64,000 nt of DNA from Paraburkholderia sp. ZP32-5. GTDB lineage: Bacteria; Pseudomonadota; Gammaproteobacteria; Burkholderiales; Burkholderiaceae. The stretch lies in contig NZ_JAJEJP010000002.1 in NCBI RefSeq assembly GCF_021390495.1, forward strand, positions 2,108,001 through 2,172,000, in the 5' to 3' direction. This document shows positions 27,327 through 34,999 of this stretch, piece by piece; position 1 is the first letter of the stretch; the number at the start of each line of letters is the position of its first letter. The notes beneath the pieces are model-generated. The model ran no database searches and was not told where the DNA came from. It saw only the letters and a list, made by a program, of their open reading frames with translations. Made by a program: the position numbers and the translations under genes.

Positions 27327-27803
27327 ATGCTTATGGCCAGAAAAGCGAGCCCGCGTCGCGCGACAGCCGTGAAATCGCCACGGTCAAACCCGAAGGCGAT
27401 GCAGCAGCCGATCGTACCCGCGAAAGCGGGTGAAATCTCGCTCGACTATCACATGACGCTCGAGGCGCTGCGCAGCGGCGTCGGCAATCAATATCACGTC
27501 GGCAGCATGGCGCAGGCCATTTATATGGCGATGCTGCTCAATCAGCGCGGCTATGGCGTGTCGGTACCGGAACTCTTTCGCGACGCGGAAAGCGTCATCC
27601 TGCATTGCCGTCAGTCGGGTCTCGAAACCGGCACCTGTGTCGTCGACAACGATGCCTATGCGCTGCTCGGGCAGGTTCTGACGCTGTTCGATCAGCAACT
27701 CGCGGCGGTGCCGGTGCGCGAACTGGTCGCGGTCAACGCGAAGTTGAAGCAGCTTTTCACGAGCGCCAATGCCGGATATGACGGCGAGGATAATGCGCGG
27801 TAG
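27327..27803 (+). CDS. Conserved hypothetical protein (no assigned function)
   Basis: This 158-residue protein has a basic, low-complexity first 35 residues. A conserved-looking helical domain follows: DYHMTLEALRSGVGNQYHVG, SMAQAIYMAMLLNQRGYGVS, then VILHCRQSGLETGTCVVDND. I recall similar Burkholderia proteins but no function for them. Starts at 27327 and 27333 are both possible. A REP-like hairpin (27416-27431) lies inside the coding region, where it encodes part of VPAKAGE. Confidence 0.65.
   Translation: MLMARKASPRRATAVKSPRSNPKAMQQPIVPAKAGEISLDYHMTLEALRSGVGNQYHVGSMAQAIYMAMLLNQRGYGVSVPELFRDAESVILHCRQSGLETGTCVVDNDAYALLGQVLTLFDQQLAAVPVRELVAVNAKLKQLFTSANAGYDGEDNAR
27416..27431 (+). repeat. 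REP-like GNRA hairpin inside a coding region
   Basis: ACCCGC-GAAA-GCGGGT is a perfect 6-bp stem with a GAAA tetraloop. It encodes PAKAG, the translation commonly produced by repetitive extragenic palindromes of this kind. Only one copy was seen here, so repeat status is inferred from form. Confidence 0.4.
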
Positions 27804-27902
27804 GGAAGTCGTAGAGCAGAGCCATGGGATTGGCGTGAGTCGTGTGATTCGCGTGTGCTCGCGGTGAGCGCCTACCGTTACGACAGAAGTTGCAGATTGC
27901 GC

Positions 27903-28709
27903 TTACAGGTCCGGCAATACGCCATCGCCCGACCACGCGACACAGGCGCAATAGCCTGCCGATATCTGAAGCCATTGCGCATCCAGTTGCAGGATTGCAT
28001 TGCCATTGCGTGCATGGTCGTCGCTCAGTGCGACGCTCGGTTCATGCTGACCATCGCCATCGCCGAGCACCGAAAACCATGTCATGCCGTCGCCGATGCC
28101 GACGCCGAGCGCCTTCAACAGCGCTTCCTTGGCGGTCCAGACCGCATAGAACGCGTCGGCGCGCAACGACACCGGTAGCGCCGATACATACGCGTTGTCG
28201 CGCGGCGCAAACACCGTCGGCGTCAGCCGCTGCCAGTCGATCCCGTTACGGGCGGCCTCGATATCGACGCCGACACGCCCTCGCGCGGCAATCGCAATCA
28301 GCGCATGGCGCCCAGAATGCGATACGTTGAAATCGAGGCATACGTCAGGCGCGCCCGGCGTATTCGACAGCGGGTTTCGCAGCGACACGATACGCGGCCG
28401 GCCCGCGGCATCCGGCTCGAAATGCAATGCGTCCGGCTTCACGCCGGTTCGTTCGGCAAGCAAGTAACGCAATACCACACGTGTGCCCGCGTGACGCAAC
28501 GCGTCTTCGTGGCGCAGAAAGCGCGCGGCTTTCGCGCGCTCATCATCGGACAGCACCGCGAAAGCCGGATGCTCGAGACTCATGGCAAAGTCGAACGTAA
28601 CGCAGAAGATTTCGATACCAGCGGCGCGTGCACGCGGTACATCCAGCACACGTACATCGAAATCAGGGGCAGCGGTTGCGATCATCGAATTCATTTTCAA
28701 CGTGGTCAT
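27903..28709 (-). CDS. 4'-phosphopantetheinyl transferase, Sfp type
   Basis: This 268-residue enzyme moves phosphopantetheine from CoA to carrier-protein serines. The two Mg/CoA signatures are visible: GVDIEAARNG and WTAKEALLKALGVGIGDG. FNVSHSGRHALIA, the expected middle motif, lies between them. Length and motif spacing fit the Sfp/AcpT class serving secondary-metabolite carriers rather than AcpS. No polyketide or peptide synthetase gene is in the window. ATG 28709, or a later in-frame ATG, is the start. It is divergent from the acylase gene. Confidence 0.88.
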   Translation of the reverse strand: MTTLKMNSMIATAAPDFDVRVLDVPRARAAGIEIFCVTFDFAMSLEHPAFAVLSDDERAKAARFLRHEDALRHAGTRVVLRYLLAERTGVKPDALHFEPDAAGRPRIVSLRNPLSNTPGAPDVCLDFNVSHSGRHALIAIAARGRVGVDIEAARNGIDWQRLTPTVFAPRDNAYVSALPVSLRADAFYAVWTAKEALLKALGVGIGDGMTWFSVLGDGDGQHEPSVALSDDHARNGNAILQLDAQWLQISAGYCACVAWSGDGVLPDL

Positions 28710-28940
28710 GGTGGCCAGCGGGCTCGTACCATTTACCTGAAACGATCGGGCGCGGCAAGCTCGCCGGTAAAAGCGACGCTAGCACACTGCTCGCGTTGCG
28801 CGGATAACTCCCGTCAGTAGTGTTCTATGATCTGGTCGACCGGTCCAGTGGTTGCCGTGAGTCGATAGGCGCTGACGGCGAAGCCTGTGATCGCGCGACA
28901 CCTGTTACACCGTACTCAACGTCAGCCCGGAGGAAAAGCC

Positions 28941-31388
28941 ATGCGCTTGAACATCGTCCCTGGCCGCTACCTCGCCGCGCTGCTGATCGCGCTTATCTTC
29001 GCCGCAAGCTTGCAAAGCTGCGCGACCCAGGCCACCGATAGCGTCACGCGCACGGAGCCCTATCGCGTCGAGATCCGCCGTACCGCGCTCGGCATTCCGC
29101 ATCTGAAAGCGGACGATTGGGGCAGCCTCGGCTACGGTTACGGCTATGTGCAGGCGCAGGACAATCTGTGCACGATGGCCGACGGCTTCGTCACGTATCG
29201 CGGCGAACGCTCGCGCTACTTCGGCGCGAATGCGCGGCCCACCGTCGAAGCAAGCTTCGGCCAGCCCGACAATCTCGACGCGGATTTCTTTTTCCGTTTC
29301 ATCACCGACGACGCGGCCGTTGCGCGCTACCGCAACAGTCAGAGCGCCGACATGCGCGCGTTGATCGACGGCTTCGTCGCCGGCTATAACCGCTACGTCG
29401 CCGACCTCGCTCGCGGCGAATTTCCGGGCGCGCATGCGGCCTGTCGCGCGGCGCCGTGGGCCGGCAAAATCACCAGCACGGATATTTACCGGCGCCAGTA
29501 CGCGGCGAATCTGGCGGGCGGCGCGGCGCGCTTCGTCACCGCGATTGCGCGCGCGCAACCGCCCGCCGCGACGCCGCCGCTTTCTAACGGACTACCCGGA
29601 GAAATGCGAGGCGACGCACCGCTCGCTGACGTCGGCGGCCACGCGGGAATCGGCAGCAACGCACTCGCGTTCGGCGCGGACGCGACGCACAGCCGCAGCG
29701 CGCTGCTGCTCGCCAATCCGCATTGGCTCTGGAGCGGCCCGGATCGTTTCTATCAGGCGCAACTGACGATTCCCGGCAAGCTCAATGTAAGCGGCGTGTC
29801 GTTTCTCGGCGTGCCGCTGATCGTGATGGGTTTCAACGACAACGTTGCGTGGGCACATACCGTGTCCACCGCGAAGCGTTTCGGCCTCTTCCAGCTGACA
29901 CTCGTACCGGGCGCGCCGACGCATTATCAGGTGGACGGGAAGCCTGAAGCGATGGTACCGACGCAGCTGCACGTCGAAGTGCGCGATACCGACGGCTCGC
30001 TGCATACGGTATCGCGCACGTTGTACCGTTCGCGTTTCGGCCCACTCGTCAATCTGGCGACGCTGTCGCCCGCGCTCGCGTGGAATGCACAGCAGGCATT
30101 CGCGTTACGCGATATCAATGCGGACAATGTCCGCGTACTCGAGAACTTTGTCGAATGGAATCAGGCGACGTCGCTCGACGATTTCATTCGTATCCAGAAG
30201 AACAATGCGGCGCTGCCATGGGTCAATACGATCGCGATCGGCCGCGGCGATCCGCGCGTGTGGTACGCGGATATCGGCGCGGTGCCGAACGTGCCCGACG
30301 AACTCGCGCAGCGCTGCACGCCGCCGGCGGGTCAAGCGGTAGCGCGCGCTATGCCGGGCGTGCCGTTTCTCGACGGCTCGCGCAGCGACTGTGACTGGCG
30401 CGACGAGCGTGGCGCGGCGCAACACTACGCGCTGCCGGCCGCGCAAATGCCGTCGCTGCTGCGGCGCGATTATGTCGGCAATTTCAATGACAGCTACTGG
30501 CTCAGCAATCCGGCCGCGCCGTTGACCGGCTTCGCGAAGATCGTCGGCCCGATCAACACGCCGCAATCGTTGCGCACGCGGCTCGGTCATGCGATCGCCG
30601 CGCAATTGCAGAGCGATCCCAACGGCGTCTCCGCCGAGGCGCTCGAACGCGCGGCGCTCGATAGCCGCTCGATGTCGGCGTTGCTATTCAAGCAGCCGGT
30701 ACTCGACCGTCTTTGCAACAGCGAGGCGATCGCCACATTGCAAGCGACGGAGGAAATCGACGAACGGCGCGCGGCGTGCAAGGTACTCGGCGCGTGGAAC
30801 GACACGGCCGCCACGACCGCGGTTGGCGCAACGTTGTGGGACGAAACCTGGCGGCGTCTGCTGACGATTCCGCCCGCACAGTTGTACGCGATACCGTTCG
30901 ACGCCACGAAGCCATTGACCACGCCGGCCGGTATCGCCGCCGATCCCGCCAGGCTCGCCGCCGCGCTGCACGACGCAATCACGGCACTACGGAGCGCCGG
31001 CATCGCCATCGACGCGCCTCGCGGCGCCGCGCTCTACGTACAGCGCAACGCCGAGCGCATTGCGTTATATGGCGGCTGTGATGCGGCCGGCTACTTCACC
31101 GCTGCGTGCGCGTCGCATCCGTTCGATTCGAGCGGCTATTCGATGAACGTCAATCCGACCGGCGATACGTATCTGCAGGTCGTGTCATTCGACGACACTC
31201 AGGTAATCGCGCACACGCTGCTTGCCTCGTCCGAATCCGACGATCCCGCGTCGCCGCACTATGCGGACGCGACGCGCGATTACGCCGCTAAGCGGTGGCT
31301 GACTGTGCCGTTCTCGGAACAAGCGATTGCACGCGACTCGGAGTTGGGCGTTCGCACGCTGAGTTCAGCGGATGCAAACGCGCAATAA
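28941..31388 (+). CDS. Penicillin acylase / acyl-homoserine-lactone acylase family, putative lipoprotein
   Basis: This 815-residue Ntn-hydrolase precursor has a hydrophobic leader ending ASLQSC, a lipobox-like cysteine, so it is probably an exported lipoprotein. The alpha-chain motif RTALGIPHLKADDWGSLGYG is followed by VQAQDNLC. The autocatalytic serine lies in GHAGIGSNALAFG near residue 237. The beta chain then has ANPHWLWSGPDRFYQAQL and MGFNDNVAWAHTVST. It resembles PvdQ/QuiP-like enzymes that hydrolyse acyl-homoserine lactones or other acyl amides. ATG 28941 follows GGAGG by about 8 nt. Confidence 0.87.
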   Translation: MRLNIVPGRYLAALLIALIFAASLQSCATQATDSVTRTEPYRVEIRRTALGIPHLKADDWGSLGYGYGYVQAQDNLCTMADGFVTYRGERSRYFGANARPTVEASFGQPDNLDADFFFRFITDDAAVARYRNSQSADMRALIDGFVAGYNRYVADLARGEFPGAHAACRAAPWAGKITSTDIYRRQYAANLAGGAARFVTAIARAQPPAATPPLSNGLPGEMRGDAPLADVGGHAGIGSNALAFGADATHSRSALLLANPHWLWSGPDRFYQAQLTIPGKLNVSGVSFLGVPLIVMGFNDNVAWAHTVSTAKRFGLFQLTLVPGAPTHYQVDGKPEAMVPTQLHVEVRDTDGSLHTVSRTLYRSRFGPLVNLATLSPALAWNAQQAFALRDINADNVRVLENFVEWNQATSLDDFIRIQKNNAALPWVNTIAIGRGDPRVWYADIGAVPNVPDELAQRCTPPAGQAVARAMPGVPFLDGSRSDCDWRDERGAAQHYALPAAQMPSLLRRDYVGNFNDSYWLSNPAAPLTGFAKIVGPINTPQSLRTRLGHAIAAQLQSDPNGVSAEALERAALDSRSMSALLFKQPVLDRLCNSEAIATLQATEEIDERRAACKVLGAWNDTAATTAVGATLWDETWRRLLTIPPAQLYAIPFDATKPLTTPAGIAADPARLAAALHDAITALRSAGIAIDAPRGAALYVQRNAERIALYGGCDAAGYFTAACASHPFDSSGYSMNVNPTGDTYLQVVSFDDTQVIAHTLLASSESDDPASPHYADATRDYAAKRWLTVPFSEQAIARDSELGVRTLSSADANAQ

Positions 31389-31430
31389 GCGGGTGATCAG
31401 ATCAATAAGGATAGCCGCGCAACCGCCTGG

Positions 31431-32396
31431 CTACAGATCCAGCACGAGCAATGGAGATTTCGCGCGCGAGCAGCACGGCAGGAACTGGTCATTCGCCGCG
31501 CGTTCCTCATCGGTCAGATATGAATCCAGATGCTCGGGCTCGCCGGCAATCACTCGCGTGAGGCAGGTACCGCACACGCCCTGCTCGCACGACGTGATGA
31601 CTTCGATGCCGTTGGCCGCCAGCGCCTGTACGACCGTGCATTCCGGTGGGATGTCGATCGTCGCGCCGCTGCTCGCGATACGCACCTGAAAAGCGCCGCC
31701 CGCCGCCGATTGATTAGCAGGCGCGCCGAAGAACTCGTAATGCAGCCGCTCCTGCGGCCATCCATTCGCTCGCGCGGTATCGAGCACGAAGTCCATAAAG
31801 CCGCGCGGACCGCACACATACAGATGCGTGCCGGCAGGTGCACCCTTGAGTACCTGCTCGATATCGAATGTCGAGCCGCCCGCATTATCGTCGTGATGAA
31901 ACTGGACCGACTGCGCAAATCCGGCCTGGGCAATCCGCTCGACGAATGCGGTACGTTCTCTGGAGCGCGTGCAATAGTGCATCGCGAACGACTCGCCGGA
32001 CGCCGCCAGTTGCTCCGCCATGCACAGAATCGGCGTCACACCGATGCCGCCCGCCAGCAGCAGATGATGACTTGCATCATGCGCCAACGCGAAATGATTG
32101 CGCGGCGCGCTGATCCGCAGGCACTCGCCTTCGCGAATCAGATCATGCACCGCCCTCGAACCACCGCGTCCCGCTTCGTCGCGCAGCACCGCGATCGTAT
32201 AGCGATGCGTTTCTCGCGGATCATTGCATAGCGAGTACTGACGCACGAGACCATTCGGAAGATGCACGTCGACATGCGAACCCGCCTCGAACGCGGGCAA
32301 AGGTCCACCATCTTCGCTGCGCAATTCGAAGCTCGCGATACCAGGCGCTTCGTCGCGCCGCCGCGCGACCACTACATTCAGCACGGCCTGATTCAT
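31431..32396 (-). CDS. vanB: Vanillate O-demethylase reductase component
   Basis: This 321-residue phthalate-dioxygenase-reductase-type protein has an FMN/FAD domain (HVDVHLPNGLVRQYSLCNDP) and an NAD domain (LLLAGGIGVTPILCMAEQL). The C-terminal plant-type [2Fe-2S] domain has cysteines in SCEQGVCGTC and FLPCCSR. It passes electrons from NADH to VanA. It begins with ATG 32396, overlapping the vanA stop as ATGA, so translation is coupled. A much longer frame upstream runs antiparallel to nothing functional and overlaps vanA, so it was not used. Confidence 0.93.
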   Translation of the reverse strand: MNQAVLNVVVARRRDEAPGIASFELRSEDGGPLPAFEAGSHVDVHLPNGLVRQYSLCNDPRETHRYTIAVLRDEAGRGGSRAVHDLIREGECLRISAPRNHFALAHDASHHLLLAGGIGVTPILCMAEQLAASGESFAMHYCTRSRERTAFVERIAQAGFAQSVQFHHDDNAGGSTFDIEQVLKGAPAGTHLYVCGPRGFMDFVLDTARANGWPQERLHYEFFGAPANQSAAGGAFQVRIASSGATIDIPPECTVVQALAANGIEVITSCEQGVCGTCLTRVIAGEPEHLDSYLTDEERAANDQFLPCCSRAKSPLLVLDL

Positions 32397-33478
32397 GTGG
32401 CCGTCCGCACCGGAATCACGCGTGACACTTCTGCCTGCGGCGCGCCCGCGGATGCGCGCTCCTGCGCGACGAGGCGATCTATCACGCGGCGCGACATCAC
32501 ACCACCCGCATCGATATTGAGTTTGAGCAGATTGCGCTCGGGCCATCTGAGCAGGTTCTGCTGCTGACGTTCGAGCATCTGCAGATCTTCGCTGAAAATC
32601 TTGCCCTGCCCTTCGCGAATACTTGCAGTCAGCTCGGCATCGTCGGGGCGGAAATGGCGCGCCATGCCCCAGAAATACCAGATCGACGTATCGGTTTCCG
32701 GCGTGATGAAATCGACGACAATCGACGACGCCTTTTTATCTGCCGGCGCATCGTAGCCACCGTGCCCCGCGTGCGCGACTCCGACTTCGATCAGTACATG
32801 GCTCGGCGGCGTGAAGTGGCAGATCTGCCAGCGATCGACCGGCACATCGTCGGCCAGACCGTTGCCGCGCAGCGCCATCTTCCAGAACGGCGGCGCCGCC
32901 ACGTTTTCCATGAAGCGGCTCGTGCGCACCATATCGCCTTCGGCAACCGTTTTCGGTGCGGCTTCATCGATTTCTTTCTGACCGATGCTATTGGCGTGCA
33001 CGTAGGTTTCGTGCGTCAGATCCATCAGGTTGTCGATCATCAACCGGTAATCGCAGTGGATGTGATACAGACCGCCGCCATAAGCCCATTCAGAACTTTC
33101 AGCCCATTCCAGATGATGCAGTTTCGCGGCATCCGCCTGCGCCGCATCGCCCGGCCACACCCAGATAAAGCCGTAACGCTCGATCACCGGGAAGCTACGG
33201 ATCGCTGGAAAGCCGTTGACGCGCTGCCCCGGCATACCGGTCGCCTTGCCCTGGCATCCCATTTCGAGGCCGTGATAGCCGCATACGAGCGTGCCGTCGC
33301 GCACGAAACCCAGCGAAAGCGGTGCGCCGCGATGCGGGCAAAAGTCTTCGAGCGCAACAACCTCGTTGCTCGCGTTGCGATAGAAGACCATGGGCTCGCC
33401 GCAGATCTGCCGGCCAAGCGGTTTGTCGGCGACTTCGTCGGGCATACATGCGACGTACCACGCATTCCTGGGGAACAT
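32393..33478 (-). CDS. vanA: Vanillate O-demethylase oxygenase component
   Basis: This 361-residue Rieske non-heme iron oxygenase converts vanillate to protocatechuate and formaldehyde. The Rieske cluster ligands are CPHRGAP (about 47) and CGYHGLEMG (about 66), and the mononuclear iron motif is DNLMDLTHETYVHAN. The start MFPRNAWYVACMPDEVADKP is characteristic of VanA. AGGAG lies about 10 nt upstream of the ATG. It is first in the vanAB operon and divergent from a MarR gene, with an inverted repeat between them. Related methoxybenzoate demethylases cannot be fully excluded. Confidence 0.93.
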   Translation of the reverse strand: MFPRNAWYVACMPDEVADKPLGRQICGEPMVFYRNASNEVVALEDFCPHRGAPLSLGFVRDGTLVCGYHGLEMGCQGKATGMPGQRVNGFPAIRSFPVIERYGFIWVWPGDAAQADAAKLHHLEWAESSEWAYGGGLYHIHCDYRLMIDNLMDLTHETYVHANSIGQKEIDEAAPKTVAEGDMVRTSRFMENVAAPPFWKMALRGNGLADDVPVDRWQICHFTPPSHVLIEVGVAHAGHGGYDAPADKKASSIVVDFITPETDTSIWYFWGMARHFRPDDAELTASIREGQGKIFSEDLQMLERQQQNLLRWPERNLLKLNIDAGGVMSRRVIDRLVAQERASAGAPQAEVSRVIPVRTAT

Positions 33479-33525
33479 GTCCGTGTCACTCCTGATTGTT
33501 TGGCGCGCGTGGATATCGCAACTGC

Positions 33526-33543
33526 GATTGCAATTGCAATTGC
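33526..33543. repeat. ATTGCA tandem hexamers upstream of vanA
   Basis: Three consecutive hexamers (ATTGCA, ATTGCA, ATTGCG) in the vanA leader, about 50 bp upstream of its start. This is too short to call a functional element with confidence. Confidence 0.45.
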
Positions 33544-33586
33544 GGCGTTATCCACGCGATGGGAAATTCGCATCATTCCGTACACT

Positions 33587-33610
33587 CATTGAGATTCAGT
33601 GTACTCAATG
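33587..33610. promoter_or_regulatory. Probable MarR operator, CATTGAG-N10-CTCAATG
   Basis: A perfect 7-bp inverted repeat with a 10-bp spacer lies between vanA and the divergent marR gene. Arm centres are about 17 bp apart, which suits a winged-helix dimer. It is about 110 bp from either start, consistent with control of both promoters. Confidence 0.55.
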
Positions 33611-33715
33611 AACCTTTGATGATTAAATAAAGGTTTTCCCCTGGTCGAAACTTTCAATCAGATAACGCGCGTGTCATTTTCAGCGCGAACAGGCAATCGG
33701 CGTTCAGACATCTTT

Positions 33716-34240
33716 ATGGCCACTTCAAGCGATACCAGCACTTCCCCGATCAGCATCGACCTGTATGACCAGCCTGGGCATCTGATCAGACGCGCGCATC
33801 AGATCTCCGTGTCCATGTTTCACGATCTGCTGGGACGTGAAGTGACACCGGTGCAATACGCGGTGCTCCGAATGCTGCAGGAATTGCCGGGACTCGATCA
33901 GGTCACGCTCGCGCAGCGGGTCGGCCTCGACACCTCCACCACCGCCGATATCGCGGTGCGGCTCGAAGCGAAAGGCTGGATCGTGCGCGAGGTTCTACCG
34001 CGCAGGCAGCGCCGTCTTTTGCTGACACCCGCCGGAGAACAACTGCTCGATCAACTGATACCGGGCGTTAATGCGCTGAATCACGGCTTGCTCGACGGGC
34101 TCGGAGATGAAGACGCGAAAGAACTATTGCGGCTATTGCGCAAGTTCGTGCATCTGAATAACGATCAAAGTCGCGCGCCGTTGCGCAGCGCGAATGACGA
34201 TTCGGAGTCGGATTCCGGTTCGAATCCTGTTTCGCGCTGA
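33716..34240 (+). CDS. MarR family transcriptional regulator
   Basis: This regulator has 174 residues from ATG 33716. The winged helix is visible as VTPVQYAVLRMLQELPGLDQ, LAQRVGLDTSTTADIAVRLE, then REVLPRRQRRLLLTPAGEQ with the basic wing. The last 25 residues are polar and low-complexity. Divergent placement next to vanAB and the intervening inverted repeat suggest it represses vanAB and is released by vanillate, as VanR-type regulators are in related bacteria. Most VanR proteins are GntR or PadR type, so this assignment is an inference. Confidence 0.88.
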   Translation: MATSSDTSTSPISIDLYDQPGHLIRRAHQISVSMFHDLLGREVTPVQYAVLRMLQELPGLDQVTLAQRVGLDTSTTADIAVRLEAKGWIVREVLPRRQRRLLLTPAGEQLLDQLIPGVNALNHGLLDGLGDEDAKELLRLLRKFVHLNNDQSRAPLRSANDDSESDSGSNPVSR

Positions 34241-34334
34241 CGCGGAAATGACGCATCACTGAATCACGTCGTTTGCTGTACACGTACAGGAAATGCAGCA
34301 TCCGATGTACCAAACTCGTGCGGGCGGCTCTTGA

Positions 34335-34991
34335 TCACGCCGCAAAACCCGCCCCCAACGCGAGCCCGCCCACCAGAATCAGACTGGCTGCCCACACCGC
34401 GTCGAGATTGAACCAGCTTCGCGACACGAACCTGAGCCCCAGATACCGATACACGAGCCACGCGAGCAAGCCGCCCGCCATCATCATCGCGGCCGCATGA
34501 ACGGCGGAGACCGACAGCGCCATGCGCAGACTGGCTTCGATCAGCGTGCGCGCCGCGCGATGCTGCGCGTCCAGATCGGCGGCACTGCATAGACCCAGAT
34601 AGATCGGCACGAGCATCAAACCCGCGCCATGCGCGATCGCCACCGCAAACGACCACAACGCCAGACGCGACGGCGGAATTCTCGCGAGCACGCGCGGATG
34701 ACGCCGCCGTATCAGCAATGCGATACCGAAGCCGATCACCAGCACACTCGCGCCGATCTGTATTTCGCGCTGCCACACGATCACGCTCGCGAGCATCGCG
34801 AACGGCAGCATCATCAGCAGGATTGCCAGCGCATGGCCGGCCGCAAGATAGACGAGCGCAGCGAGCAAAGCCGGCGCGCGGCGCTGCATCAATGCATTCG
34901 ATACCGCGAGCGGCCACCCCATCGCGGGATTGAGCCCGTGATACAGGCCGCTTGCGAGTACGGCCAGCCACAGGCCGGTTTGCGCCGTCAC
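34335..34991 (-). CDS. Polytopic membrane protein coupled to SBP56 gene
   Basis: This protein has about 218 residues with six or so hydrophobic helices: GLWLAVLASGLYHGLNPAMG, ALVYLAAGHALAILLMMLPF, SVLVIGFGIALLIRR, LWSFAVAIAHGAGLMLVPIY, and a C-terminal ILVGGLALGAGFAA. Conserved histidines lie in GLYHGLNP, GHA and AHGAG. I do not recognise a named function; proteins like this neighbour SBP56 genes in related bacteria, from memory. GTG 34991 or TTG 35003 (overlapping the SBP56 stop as TTGA) is the start. The histidines could bind metal, so copper delivery to SBP56 is one hypothesis. Confidence 0.65.
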   Translation of the reverse strand: MTAQTGLWLAVLASGLYHGLNPAMGWPLAVSNALMQRRAPALLAALVYLAAGHALAILLMMLPFAMLASVIVWQREIQIGASVLVIGFGIALLIRRRHPRVLARIPPSRLALWSFAVAIAHGAGLMLVPIYLGLCSAADLDAQHRAARTLIEASLRMALSVSAVHAAAMMMAGGLLAWLVYRYLGLRFVSRSWFNLDAVWAASLILVGGLALGAGFAA

Positions 34992-34999
34992 GACGCCGG

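Noticed and set aside
33526..33543. ATTGCA repeat as a CRISPR or VNTR array
   Set aside because: Only three short units with no spacers; reported as a minor repeat only.
34214..34224. Second GGTTCGAATCC motif
   Set aside because: It lies in the 3' coding end of the MarR gene and has no cloverleaf around it.
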